From Frankia alni (GTDB lineage Bacteria; Actinomycetota; Actinomycetes; Frankiales; Frankiaceae), in contig JAMFSN010000101.1 of NCBI GenBank assembly GCA_026225295.1, positions 1-49,678 of the forward strand: 49,678 bases of DNA. Direction: 5' to 3'. Within the stretch, counting starts at the first letter, position 1. The number at the start of each line of letters is the position of its first letter. Shown here one piece after another: positions 16,444 to 25,009 of the stretch. The notes under the pieces were generated by a model. It saw nothing but the letters and a program-made list of their open reading frames with translations. It was not told where the DNA came from and searched no databases. The translations under genes were made by a program, and so were the position numbers.

Positions 16444-16673
16444 CTCATCCTCTTTCGTCGTCCCGGAGACAGTAGGTGATCCGGTGACGGGCCGTCGCCG
16501 TCCGGGCCGTGCCACCGGCGGGGCCGACCGGACCCGGCCACCGGGGACCGTCGGCGGAGGGTGTGGGGTTGGCCACCCGGTGCCGTGAAAAGCGATCCGG
16601 TGCGGTAATCCGGAGGGAGGGAGCGTCCTGCCCGGCGCCGCGAACGGTCGGCGACGACCGCGCGAGGAGAATT

Positions 16674-17606
16674 GTGACCAGCAACGACGTGACCGGCTAC
16701 GCGCGGTCCGCGACCGGGTCCGGCCCGTCCGGCTCGGCTGTCGCGCCGTCGCCGATCCCGGCCCAGCCGTCCGGAGACCCGCGGTGGGAGGTCTCCGAGG
16801 CCGCGTCGCGTTTCCGGGTCGGCTCGCACCGCCTGGACGCGGACGCGGTGCGGACGCCGATGGCGGTCGGCTCGTGGACGGTCTGGCCGGACGGCAGGCC
16901 GTGCGCCGGTTCGCTCGGAGTGGTGCTCGACGACGCCCTCGGATTCAGCGTGTTCCGGGCCCGGCCGCCGGACACCGGCGCCGTCACCACCGAGATCTCC
17001 GTCGACGTGGTCGCCCCCGGGCCGTGGTCCGGCGCCGGTCTGGTGGCGGTCGGCCGGCTCCTGGCCATCGACGACATCGGCGGGCTCGCCGCCTGCGAGG
17101 TGGTCGACGATCGGGGCGCGATCGTGGCGACGGGGACCGCCCGGTGCCAGTTCGTGCCGGTGCCGCGAGCGGCCGCGGCCGCCGAGGCCGGCCACGCGGT
17201 CATGCCGACGGTCGAGCCGCCCGCGGTCTACGGCGTCCTGGATCTGCTCGGGGCCCGCCAGGAACCCGGCGAGACGACCGCGCGGATCGTCGTCGACAGG
17301 CCGGCCCCCTTGTCGAACGGCCTTGGGATGGTGCACGGCGGCGTCCTGTTCTGTCTCAGTGAGATGGCCGCCACCGCGCTCACCCGGCCGGGTCCGGACG
17401 CCGTCGCCGAGCAGACCATGTCGGTGCGCTTGAACCTCCTGCGTCCGGCGCGGATCGACGAGCCGCTGGTGGTGACGGCCGACGTGCTGCACCGCAGCCG
17501 GTCGGTAACGGTGTCGCGGGTGACCGCCAGCGGGATGTCCGGGAAGCCGTACACGGCTGCCCACATCACGCGGCGTCAGGCCGGGGGACCGGCCCGGCGA
17601 GTCTGA
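16674..17606 (+). CDS. Double-hotdog PaaI-type acyl-CoA thioesterase
   Basis: 310 residues from GTG 16674, preceded by GAGGAG. It has two hotdog domains. The first (about 50-165) includes TPMAVGSWTVWPDGRPCAGS. The second (about 195-300) carries LSNGLGMVHGGVLFCLSEMA, the PaaI HGG motif where the HGG backbone holds the thioester. Hydrolyses an acyl-CoA thioester. The first domain lacks a clear HGG, so one site per pair may be active. The Ala/Pro-rich first 35 residues may be non-essential. The neighbours do not fix a substrate. Confidence 0.85.
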   Translation: MTSNDVTGYARSATGSGPSGSAVAPSPIPAQPSGDPRWEVSEAASRFRVGSHRLDADAVRTPMAVGSWTVWPDGRPCAGSLGVVLDDALGFSVFRARPPDTGAVTTEISVDVVAPGPWSGAGLVAVGRLLAIDDIGGLAACEVVDDRGAIVATGTARCQFVPVPRAAAAAEAGHAVMPTVEPPAVYGVLDLLGARQEPGETTARIVVDRPAPLSNGLGMVHGGVLFCLSEMAATALTRPGPDAVAEQTMSVRLNLLRPARIDEPLVVTADVLHRSRSVTVSRVTASGMSGKPYTAAHITRRQAGGPARRV

Positions 17607-17745
17607 CGGCGGGCCGGTCGCGGCCCGCCGGGCCGGCGGGCCGAAGGCTGGCCCACCAAGCGCGAGGTGGCTGCCTCGCTTGGCGTACCAACCCTCGGCC
17701 CTTCCAACGCTGGGCCCTTCCAACGCTGAGGCGCCGGCCGGTCCG

Positions 17746-18771
17746 TCAGCGGCGGCGCAGCGCCGCGTCGGCCAGTGCCGGAGCCTGGTAGTACGAGTCG
17801 TCCCGGTTGAGGTCGGTGCCCGGCGGAACGATCTCGTCGATCCGGTCCAGGATCTCCGGGGTCAGGACGGTATCGGCCCCGGCGATCAGGTCGTCGAGAT
17901 GTGCTTGGGTGCGCGGACCGATGATCACCGATGTCACGGCCGGGTGGGCCAGGACGAACGCCGTCGCCAGGTGCGGCAGACGCAGGCCGGCGTCGGCAGC
18001 GAGCTTCTGGAGGGCGGTCACGGCCTCGAGCTTGGCGGCGTTCGCGGGAATCGCCGGGTCGTACTTCTGGCGCTCCATCGCGGTCCGGCCGGTGCCCAAC
18101 TCGACGCCCTGGGCGCCGCCGAACCGGCCCGACAGCCAACCGGCGCTCAGCGGACCCCAGGTCAGCACGCCCAGGCCGTACCGCTGGGCGGCCGGCAGGA
18201 CGTCCGCTTCGATCCGGCGGGCCAGCATCGAGTAGGGCGGCTGCTCGGTCCGGAAGCGCTCGTGCCCCCGGCGTTCGGACACCCACTGGGCCTCGACGAG
18301 CAGGTCGGCCGGGAACGTCGAATGGCCGATGGCCCGGACCTTCCCGGACCGGATGAGGTCCGACAACGCCGACAGGGTCTCGTCGATGTCGGTTGTCGGA
18401 TCGGGCCGGTGCAGCTGGTAAAGGTCGATGTGGTCGGTACCCAGGCGGCGCAGGCTGTCCTCGACCGCCCGCACGATCCATCGGCGGGACGCGCCCCGAT
18501 GGTTGGCGTCCGGGCCCATCTGGTTGAAGAACTTGGTGGCCAGCACCACGTCGTCGCGGCGTCCCTTGAGCGCCTTACCGACAATCTCTTCCGACTCGCC
18601 GTTCGAATAGATGTCGGCGGTGTCGACGAAGTTGAGGCCGGCGTCCAGCGCCGTGTGAATTATCCGGATCGACTCGTCATGATCGGGATTGCCCCAGGGG
18701 CCGAACATCATCGCGCCGAGCGCGAATTCGCTGACCGTGATTCCGGTACCGCCGAGAATTCTGTACTTCAT
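17746..18771 (-). CDS. Aldo/keto reductase
   Basis: 341 residues, TIM barrel. YRILGGTGITVSEFALGAMM opens the fold; the catalytic tetrad is visible as Asp in DTADIYSNGESEE with its Tyr, Lys in VLATKFFNQMG and His in LYQLHRPDP. NADPH-binding residues are expected in the C-terminal IIGPRTQAHLDDLIAG block. It resembles YakC/Gcy-like oxidoreductases. The 180 bases between it and the next gene contain only a weak repeat of GCCTGYSYGCGT-like units. Confidence 0.93.
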   Translation of the reverse strand: MKYRILGGTGITVSEFALGAMMFGPWGNPDHDESIRIIHTALDAGLNFVDTADIYSNGESEEIVGKALKGRRDDVVLATKFFNQMGPDANHRGASRRWIVRAVEDSLRRLGTDHIDLYQLHRPDPTTDIDETLSALSDLIRSGKVRAIGHSTFPADLLVEAQWVSERRGHERFRTEQPPYSMLARRIEADVLPAAQRYGLGVLTWGPLSAGWLSGRFGGAQGVELGTGRTAMERQKYDPAIPANAAKLEAVTALQKLAADAGLRLPHLATAFVLAHPAVTSVIIGPRTQAHLDDLIAGADTVLTPEILDRIDEIVPPGTDLNRDDSYYQAPALADAALRRR

Positions 18772-18950
18772 GGTGACCCCACTCCGTCGACGCCTCCGTG
18801 CTGCCTGCCTGCGTGTCGCCTGTCCGCGTATCGCCCGTTCGCGTGGGAACGGACTGCCGGGCCCGTCCCACGGACGACCCTATGCCGGCGAATCACCGGC
18901 CGTGCCGCACCCGGGGCGGGTCACGCCCAGGTCGCTGCGGCTGGTCAGGA

Positions 18951-19979
18951 TCAGGCCGCCGCCGGCTCGGGCGCGGGGGAGCAGTGGGGCGGTGGAACCG
19001 GCCCGCGGAAGCGGGAGACCGAGCCCGTCCCGCGGCCTCCCGCGATGCGGTCCAGTGTGAGGGCGGCGAGCAGCGTGCTGGCCAGGGCGACCGCGGCGCC
19101 GGCCAGGACATCGGTGGCGTAGTGATAGCGCAGCACGATCAGCCCGATCGGCACGCCGCTGGCCAGAATCGCGGCCAGCAGGGCCATCCCGAACCGGAAC
19201 GGAGTGGACCGGGAGGCCAACGGCCCGTTCGGCAGGAGGAACATCCCGATGACGGCCGCTACCGCGACGGCCCCGGTGGTGTGGCCGCTGGGAAAGGCGA
19301 ACAAATGGCCGGCCTGCCGGCCTATCGCCGGCTTGAGGACGTATTCGGTGAGGGTTCCGGCCAGCGGCGGACCGGTGATGCTCAGCAGCGCGGCCCGCCG
19401 TTGCCCGACGGCGAGGCAGATTCCGGCCAACAGGGCCGACAGAACCCCGACCCCGAGCGGGCTGCCGAGCTGGGTGAGATCGCGAAAGAGCCCCGTGAAC
19501 GGGCGGAGACGGTAGACAAGTCGATCGTCGACCGCCCGGTCCACCCCGAGGGGACCACGGGTGCCGGCCACCCGACTCGTCAGCACCGCCACCCCGGCCA
19601 GGCAGGGCAGCACCACCAACCACAGGAACGGTCGCAGCATCGGCGGCACGAGGGCGCCGGGTTCGACCGTGTTGTACGTGCCGCGGACCACGGCCCGGTC
19701 GTGGAGCCGGAATGCGGCCGCCAGAAGCACCTCCGCGCCCGCGGCGATCCCCAGGGCGAGGATCGCGCTGCCGCCGTTGGGAAATGCCCTGGTCCTCAGC
19801 ACATCCGGATTCACTCCGATGTGCAGAGCTAGATAGCTTGTCGTCAGAAAAAGACCGACGGGCACCAGGAGCAGCGCGTTCGTTCGGCCGGGATGGGCGC
19901 CCAGGGTTAGCCGTCCCGCGGTATTCCGGGTGGCGCTGATGGCTGAACGACCCCGTCGGTTCAACATCATTCGGGGCAC
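18951..19979 (-). CDS. PAP2-superfamily membrane phosphatase
   Basis: 342 residues with six or so membrane helices. The three acid-phosphatase motifs are present: K216-P-A-I-G-R221 (motif 1), PSGHTTGA at 230-237 (motif 2, His proton donor), and RYHYATDVLAG at 284-294 (motif 3, H286 nucleophile). It dephosphorylates a lipid phosphate, for example undecaprenyl pyrophosphate or phosphatidate, at the membrane. The first 30 residues are basic and may be partly spurious; ATG 19970 and 19967 are close alternative starts. Confidence 0.92.
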   Translation of the reverse strand: MPRMMLNRRGRSAISATRNTAGRLTLGAHPGRTNALLLVPVGLFLTTSYLALHIGVNPDVLRTRAFPNGGSAILALGIAAGAEVLLAAAFRLHDRAVVRGTYNTVEPGALVPPMLRPFLWLVVLPCLAGVAVLTSRVAGTRGPLGVDRAVDDRLVYRLRPFTGLFRDLTQLGSPLGVGVLSALLAGICLAVGQRRAALLSITGPPLAGTLTEYVLKPAIGRQAGHLFAFPSGHTTGAVAVAAVIGMFLLPNGPLASRSTPFRFGMALLAAILASGVPIGLIVLRYHYATDVLAGAAVALASTLLAALTLDRIAGGRGTGSVSRFRGPVPPPHCSPAPEPAAA

Positions 19980-20175
19980 GCTACCCCGCGGTTCTGGGTT
20001 TTCGATGTGAGGGTCGCGGGGTCGGCGATCAGATATTTTCTACACGTTACTACAAGATAGTGGGACGAATCGATGAGTCCGGTTGGCCCGCAGGGTGCCC
20101 GCGTCGACGACCAGCCGCTGGAGTCCGAGGTGCTGGCCGTCCGGTGGGCGGCCCAGCGCCCGCTGGTGGCGGGCA

Positions 20176-21027
20176 TCAGGCCTTGTAGGCGACCCCGCCG
20201 TAAAACGTGGAGGTCGTGTCGGCGTCGCCGGTCGCCTCGGGGTGGTCCGGTCGCCAGCGGCGGACGGCCGTGATGCCGGGTTCGATCAGATTCAGGCCGG
20301 TGAAGAACCGCGCGATCTCGGCGTGGCCGCGGAGCCGGAAGGGAACTCCCGTGGCCCGGTAGCGCTCGGCGGACGTTGCGGCCGCGGGGTTGAAGTCGCC
20401 GGTGGCGTGGCTGAACGCCAGGTAACTGCCCGCCGGTAGGGCGTCGACCAGCTTCCCGACCACGCGGTAGGCCTCCTCGTCATCGGGAACGAAGTGCATC
20501 AGCGCCACCAGGGACAGCGCCAGCGGCCGATCAAGATCGAGGACTTCGTGCAGGGCCGGCGCGGTCAGGATCCGGGCGGGGTCGCGCACATCGGCGTCGA
20601 GATAGGCCGTGCGCCCCTCGGGGGTGCCGGTGAGGAGGGCCCGGGCGTGGGCCAACACGATCGGGTCGTTATCGACGTAGACAACGCGGGTTTCCGCCGC
20701 GATGTTCTGAGCGGTCTCGTGCAGATTCGGGCTGGTGGGAATCCCGGTGCCGATATCGAGGAACTGGCGCAGCCCGGTCTCCCCGGTCAGGAACCGGACC
20801 GCGCGGTGGAGGAACGCCCGGTTCTGGCGGGCCGCGGCCCGCAGGTCGACCCCGCCGGAAATCGCTTGCTCGCCGGCCTCCCGGTCCGCTTGGAAGTTGT
20901 CTTTCCCACCGAGCCAGTAGTCGTAGATCCTTGCCGAATGCGGCCGTTCGACGTGCAGTTCGGTCGCCGGGCCGGCCGGGGCGAGGGGCTGCCAGGGAGG
21001 TCCTATCGAGGAGCCGGGCGATTCCAC
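20176..21027 (-). CDS. SAM-dependent methyltransferase, PF04672 (DUF574) family
   Basis: 283 residues. HSARIYDYWLGGKDNFQADR (about 30-49), FLDIGTGIPTSPNLHE as SAM motif I at about 89-104, and VVYVDNDPIVLAHARALL as motif II are diagnostic. This actinobacterial family often sits near XRE/DUF397 regulatory genes; its substrate is unknown. The next genes upstream on the same strand are the DUF397 cluster (21277-22509), 250 bases away, so the association may be functional. A decayed paralog lies at 12260-12570. A 35-residue open stretch on the plus strand (20073-20175) just beyond its stop looks like a gene fragment but matches nothing I know. Confidence 0.93.
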   Translation of the reverse strand: MESPGSSIGPPWQPLAPAGPATELHVERPHSARIYDYWLGGKDNFQADREAGEQAISGGVDLRAAARQNRAFLHRAVRFLTGETGLRQFLDIGTGIPTSPNLHETAQNIAAETRVVYVDNDPIVLAHARALLTGTPEGRTAYLDADVRDPARILTAPALHEVLDLDRPLALSLVALMHFVPDDEEAYRVVGKLVDALPAGSYLAFSHATGDFNPAAATSAERYRATGVPFRLRGHAEIARFFTGLNLIEPGITAVRRWRPDHPEATGDADTTSTFYGGVAYKA

Positions 21028-21121
21028 CGGGGTGAGCCTTCCGCCGCAGAAACTGGCCGAACGGGACAGAAATCATCGTAGAGCCACCGAGCGGACCACT
21101 CTCCCACGGGGCGCCGACCCC

Positions 21122-21151
21122 ACCACGGCACCTTCTCTACCACGGCACCTT
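21122..21151. repeat. Two direct copies of a 13-base motif upstream of the methyltransferase
   Basis: ACCACGGCACCTT occurs at 21122-21134 and 21139-21151, phase 17 bases, about 100 bases upstream of the methyltransferase start at 21027. It lies in a 250-base gap without genes and could be a regulator-binding direct repeat. Confidence 0.55.
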
Positions 21152-21276
21152 GAGACGCCGTCACGCCATTGGCGGACCACGTAGGTAACCGCGCGGGCGA
21201 CGCCGGCTGGCTGGCCGCTGCCGCGCGCTGGCCAAGGCGAACACGAGCGGGCCGCGTCGTGTGGTTCGGTCACGGG

Positions 21277-21594
21277 CTATCGGTGGTTGTCGCGGTGGGT
21301 CGGGGTGGTCGTCTCGGTAAGGGGGCCGGAGGCGATCTCGAACGGGGTCACGGCGTAGGTGCCGCCGAGGTTGTCTTCGGCCCATTGTTCGGCGCGGTCG
21401 AGGGTGTCGAAGGTTCCGATCGCGCGGATGACCCGGACCGGGGCGTCGTTGTCGGTTTCCACGACCAGGTACAGGCCGGGACCGTGCTCGACGTACGGCG
21501 ACGCGCCGAACGACCACGCCGATACCGGGTCCGGGTCCGGCTCCGGGTCCGGGTCCGGGTCTGGTTCGTCGGGATGGTGCTGGGGGGTGGTCAC
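21277..21594 (-). CDS. Small orphan protein of the XRE/DUF397 module
   Basis: 105 residues. The N-terminus is acidic with a DP/EP repeat (about 9-23) encoded by GGGTCC-type hexamer repeats at 21535-21572. The compact C-terminal domain reads GLYLVVETDNDAPVRVIRAI, then TFDTLDRAEQWAEDNLGGTY and AVTPFEIASG, a likely beta-beta-alpha-beta unit. Its pattern (hydrophobic strand, short Asp/Ala helix, then TYAV-P) recalls the small proteins at 22213 and 41963. GTG 21594 overlaps the previous stop by four bases (GTGA), so it belongs to a coupled operon. Function unknown. Confidence 0.75.
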   Translation of the reverse strand: MTTPQHHPDEPDPDPDPEPDPDPVSAWSFGASPYVEHGPGLYLVVETDNDAPVRVIRAIGTFDTLDRAEQWAEDNLGGTYAVTPFEIASGPLTETTTPTHRDNHR

Positions 21595-21899
21595 AGGCGG
21601 GCCAGGTGTTCACCGACCATGAGGGCCCGGGCGAGCGCGGTCCAGGCCCGTTGCGAGCAGGTCACCATTGCCGCGTCGGGGTGTCGGCCGTTGCGGATCG
21701 CGAGCCCGCCGCCGGGTACGGTCGCGATCTGGAGGGAGTCCGGGTGGTCGCCGGTGGTGTAGGTCGGGGTCCGCCACGTCAGTCCGGCCGGGTCGAGATT
21801 GGCCGCGATTGGGATCACGTCGGCTACACCTACCGTCGCCGGAGGGGTTTCCTGGCCGGGACGGGCGGGAGCCCCGGCGTGGTGGTCGGTGCCGGTCAC
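21591..21899 (-). CDS. DUF397-like small protein
   Basis: 102 residues. The core LTWRTPTYTTGDHPDSLQIA followed by VPGGGLAIRNGRHPDAAMVT matches the DUF397 layout (W-Ss-S--g-CVEVA, then vavRdSk-p-g). It diverges from the usual consensus by lacking the conserved Cys (DSLQIA in place of NCVEIA). The C-terminal helix (QRAWTALARALMVGEH) matches the typical WxaFl segment. GTG 21899 overlaps the upstream stop (GTGA). DUF397 proteins are usually partners of an adjacent XRE regulator; that regulator lies divergently at 22785. Confidence 0.8.
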   Translation of the reverse strand: MTGTDHHAGAPARPGQETPPATVGVADVIPIAANLDPAGLTWRTPTYTTGDHPDSLQIATVPGGGLAIRNGRHPDAAMVTCSQRAWTALARALMVGEHLARL

Positions 21900-22144
21900 C
21901 AGCCGAACCGGAATTCGTCGGCCCCGTCGAGGAAGGCGTACCACTCGTCGGTGGAGAACGCGACGACCGGACCGTCGGGCCGTTGGCTGTGCCGCACGAC
22001 TACCCCGCCTCCGGCTACCTGGGCGATCTCCACGCAATTGCCGCCGTGCCCCGAGGAATAGGACGATGTCTGCCACGGCAGACTACCGAGATCCAGGGCG
22101 GCGACGTCCGGGACGAGTCGCGGCGTGCGGGTCTGTTCCTGCAT
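21896..22144 (-). CDS. DUF397 protein
   Basis: 82 residues, textbook DUF397: LPWQTSSYSSGHGGNCVEIA, AGGGVVVRHSQRPDGPVVAF and STDEWYAFLDGADEFRFGW. ATG 22144 follows GGAGGAG; the frame upstream to 22240 is non-coding. These small actinobacterial proteins sit next to WhiJ-like XRE regulators and appear to modulate them; some genetic work in Streptomyces links such pairs to development. It is the second gene of a four-gene minus-strand run, overlapping the next by four bases. Confidence 0.9.
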   Translation of the reverse strand: MQEQTRTPRLVPDVAALDLGSLPWQTSSYSSGHGGNCVEIAQVAGGGVVVRHSQRPDGPVVAFSTDEWYAFLDGADEFRFGW

Positions 22145-22212
22145 GACTGTTCTCCTCCGATGGAATTGCGGATGGATGACGTGGGGGCCCCGGCCGAGTG
22201 GATGCCGGCCCT

Positions 22213-22509
22213 TTAGGTCGGGCGGCGTAGCGCCGGCCACGGGGGCGGGTCGACGGTCAGGAACGCCAGCGGTACGACTGCGTAGTCGTCAAGGTGTTCA
22301 TGTTGGGCGTGCTCGTCGGCGTCGCTCTGGTGAGGAAAGGCCACCAGGACCCGGGCCGGCGTGCGGCTCTTGCCCTCGTAGACGACCAGCCCGAACAGCA
22401 CCGCCGCAACCATCGCGAACCCGTGGCCCCGGTCAGGCGGTCTTCCCGCCGGATGCCGGCGGGTAGGAACACCCCACTGCGGGGCCGCGGTTTCGTGCAC
22501 CGTGGTCAT
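22213..22509 (-). CDS. Small orphan protein, first gene of the DUF397 run
   Basis: 98 residues from ATG 22509 with GGAGAC upstream. The Arg/Pro-rich N-terminus is followed by FAMVAAVLFGLVVYEGKSRT, ARVLVAFPHQSDADEHAQHE and HLDDYAVVPLAFLTVDPPPW. The block V-VAF---(D)A-EHA---LDDY-V-P--F-VDPP-P is repeated in the protein at 41963-42205, so the two are paralogs. It is separated from the DUF397 gene by 68 bases and probably leads the operon. Function unknown. The divergent 275-base gap to the XRE gene should hold both promoters. Confidence 0.75.
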   Translation of the reverse strand: MTTVHETAAPQWGVPTRRHPAGRPPDRGHGFAMVAAVLFGLVVYEGKSRTPARVLVAFPHQSDADEHAQHEHLDDYAVVPLAFLTVDPPPWPALRRPT

Positions 22510-22784
22510 CGGTCGTCTCCTTAGACATTTGTTGAGCTGGAGCCGCGCTCCGGCGCCGTTGTTCGGGTGGGTGGGTGGCGTGCGGGACACATTGATTAGT
22601 TCAGTTTCGGTGGTTAGCCGGCAACCACATTGCTCGGCGCATTCTTCGCCGCGCGGTGTGGGTGGGGGCGCCACAGGGCGGCCACACGATTCCCACACCA
22701 CGCGGGCAAATGCCTGTCGTGGGTGTGTGCGGACGGCTACTCTTGCGGCGGCGCCCATGCGAACCGGGGAAGGGAGAGCCGACC

Positions 22785-24230
22785 GTGACCGACCACCCTG
22801 GGTGGAATCCGCCCGTTCTGCGGACCTACCGGGACGGTGTTGGCCTGAGCCGGGACAAGCTCGCGGAGGTGATGCGTAACCTGGACCCGGGCCGGCTGGG
22901 TTGTCTGCCGCCGTTGGCGTCGGCGGAGATGATCCGCCGACATGAGAGGGGTTCGGCGTATCCCGGTCCGGACTACCAGGCCGCTTACGGCTACGTGTTC
23001 GGCGTGACCCCGGTGGAACTCGGGTTCCGGTCGGAACTTCCGTTCGACCGGCGGCGGAACGCGGACGCCGGGAGCGCCGGTGGGGCGCCGGTATCGGTCC
23101 TCCCCGCGCCGGGGGCGGGGGTAGCGTGGGAGCAACAGTCCACGGGCGGTGCGCCGTCCGGGCACGGGGAGGCAGCCACGAACCGCCGTGACGTCCTGGA
23201 GCTGCTCGCCGCGACCGTTGGTGTGACCCTGGCCGGGCTGCCGGTGCTGTCACCCGCGCAACGGTTGCTGGCGTTGGAATCCACCGCGTCCGGTGACACC
23301 GCTATTTCGCTGGGTGAGGCGCAGCTCTCGGACATTGTGGCCCGTTATCCGACGACGTCGCCGCAGGAGCTTCTTGCGAACGTCGTCGCGTTGCAACGTT
23401 TCACTGACGGCGTCGGTCAATTGAGTCTGCGGCCGGCCGAGTCGGCGCGGTTGTGGCGGCTGGCGACGCTGTGCGCGGGTCTACGTGGCTGGCTACATAA
23501 CAACGCGGGTGAAACCTACGCGGCGCGGGTGTCGTTGTCGGAATCCTACCGGCGCGGGGAGCTGTTGGAAGATGACCAGCTCATCGCCTGGACCCGGTAC
23601 ATGCAGTCGGTGGTGGAGGACTACGCGGGAAACACCAACGCCGCTGAAAAATATGCCCTCGATGGTCTGCGTCATGCCCCGTCGGGGCCGCAACGGGCGC
23701 TGATCCTCGTGGAGCAGATCGCGGCGGTCCACGCGACACGCGGCGATCTCTCCGGCGTCGATAGAGCCACCAACGAAGCAATGGAGATCGCTAGCGCTCT
23801 CCCTGCGGATCAACAAAAGCCGCTTGGAAATACCACGATCATGGATGACCTTCGCAGCTATAGTGCGGTTCATTGTGCCACCTACAGCGGCACCGCCTAT
23901 TCCCGTCTCGGCAGGCCAGACCGTTTTTCCCGCATTACGGCGGATGCGCAGGAGGCTGCGGAGCGCAAGGCATCACACACACGGTCGTATCTTCGGCTGG
24001 ATGAAGCGCTCGCGATTGCCCGGAGTAAGGACTCAGACCCGGAACAGGTGGCGTCGCTCGCGACGCAGGGCGTCGATCTTGCCAGCGATTTTCAGAGCGC
24101 TCATGTCGGTACCCGGCTGGACAGCATTGTCCAAGCGACCGCCCCGAGCGGGCGTCATCCGGCGATCCGTGATCTGAATGAGCGGGCCCGGACGTGGATG
24201 AGTGAACGGCTACCAAGAACCGTCGTTTAA
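22785..24230 (+). CDS. XRE-family helix-turn-helix regulator with helical-repeat C-terminus
   Basis: 481 residues from GTG 22785, preceded by GGGAAGGGAGAG. The N-terminal HTH is LRTYRDGVGLSRDKLAEVM followed by MIRRHERGSAYPGPDYQ, an XRE domain in which the second helix pair is interrupted by a Leu/Pro insert. A linker of 90 residues follows, then RRDVLELLAATVGVTLAGLP (a membrane-like or hydrophobic helix), then a long alpha-helical region with TPR-like spacing (ESARLWRLATLCAGLRGWLH, YRRGELLEDDQLIAWTRY, GPQRALILVEQIAAVHATRG). This matches large WhiJ-type or transcriptional-regulator-like proteins paired with DUF397. It is divergent from the DUF397 operon. Confidence 0.85.
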   Translation: MTDHPGWNPPVLRTYRDGVGLSRDKLAEVMRNLDPGRLGCLPPLASAEMIRRHERGSAYPGPDYQAAYGYVFGVTPVELGFRSELPFDRRRNADAGSAGGAPVSVLPAPGAGVAWEQQSTGGAPSGHGEAATNRRDVLELLAATVGVTLAGLPVLSPAQRLLALESTASGDTAISLGEAQLSDIVARYPTTSPQELLANVVALQRFTDGVGQLSLRPAESARLWRLATLCAGLRGWLHNNAGETYAARVSLSESYRRGELLEDDQLIAWTRYMQSVVEDYAGNTNAAEKYALDGLRHAPSGPQRALILVEQIAAVHATRGDLSGVDRATNEAMEIASALPADQQKPLGNTTIMDDLRSYSAVHCATYSGTAYSRLGRPDRFSRITADAQEAAERKASHTRSYLRLDEALAIARSKDSDPEQVASLATQGVDLASDFQSAHVGTRLDSIVQATAPSGRHPAIRDLNERARTWMSERLPRTVV

Positions 24231-24773
24231 CCCGAGGCGTCCCGGGTCGCGGCGATGACGCCGGGCGGGCGGCGCGACCAGCGCGCGCGACCGCAGCGCG
24301 AGGCCGGCGGTGCGGGTGATCAGCATCGCGACGGCCATGAAGATGAGGGCGTCGGTAAGGGCCGCGACCGGAATGCCGTTGCTCATCAACCATCGCCCGA
24401 GCGGGTCGCGGAACCAGTGGTCCGCGCCGTAGGAAAAGGCGCCCCGGGTGCCGATGACCGTGATCCAGAGAAAGGCGTAACCCCGGCCGGCCGCGCTGAC
24501 CGGCTTGTCGGTCCGCGGGCTGCGGTAAACGCGCATCAAGCCGAGCGCGAGCAGACCGCCCAGGGCGCCGAGCACCGCTCCGAGAATCTCCAGGGTCAGA
24601 CCGTGGCCGTGGGTGACGACCGCTTCCAGGAACAGCGGGACGATCCCCGCGGCCAGCAGGATCGGGCGCAGGAGTCGGAACCGGCTGATCTTCCGGTGCG
24701 GGCCGAGGTCCGCCTCGAGGACCGCGAGCAGCACGGCGACGTTGATGATCTCTGCTTGAGCGAGGGTGGACAT
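24210..24773 (-). CDS. Multi-pass membrane protein
   Basis: 187 residues from ATG 24773. Hydrophobic helices include LLRPILLAAGIVPLFLEAVV, ILGAVLGALGGLLALGLMRV, AFLWITVIGTRGAF and AALTDALIFMAVAMLI. The charged segment SPRTDKPVSAAGRGY lies between helices, and the C-terminus is basic. It overlaps the 3' end of the convergent XRE gene by 21 bases. The divergent neighbour at 25010 encodes a similar-sized membrane protein, so the two may form a pair. I recognise a DUF1453-like flavour only weakly. Confidence 0.75.
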   Translation of the reverse strand: MSTLAQAEIINVAVLLAVLEADLGPHRKISRFRLLRPILLAAGIVPLFLEAVVTHGHGLTLEILGAVLGALGGLLALGLMRVYRSPRTDKPVSAAGRGYAFLWITVIGTRGAFSYGADHWFRDPLGRWLMSNGIPVAALTDALIFMAVAMLITRTAGLALRSRALVAPPARRHRRDPGRLGLNDGSW

Positions 24774-25009
24774 GCGGACTCCTTCAGCGGCGTGGCCGGA
24801 TTTCCGCTGCCAACGTTCGCCCGGATCGACCGCGAACTCATCGGCCCGCCGGGTGGGTTTCTCGCCGCCCTCGGTATGAGGCGGTACCAGACGACGCCGG
24901 GAAAACTCATACCGGATATCAACCGGCGGTCTGACGTCCCGAATCCCGCTGCTCCGTACGGTTTTCCTGTCCGGACAAGGCACCGGCGGTCAGCCTCGGG
25001 AGCAGCACT

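Noticed and set aside
20073-20273. 66-codon plus-strand ORF near the methyltransferase 3' end
   Set aside because: Only the first 35 codons look coding and they match nothing; the rest is antisense to the methyltransferase.
22510-23253. Long minus-strand extension of the 22213 ORF (346 codons)
   Set aside because: Passes through the divergent promoter region and over the XRE start; the ATG at 22509 has a proper ribosome binding site.
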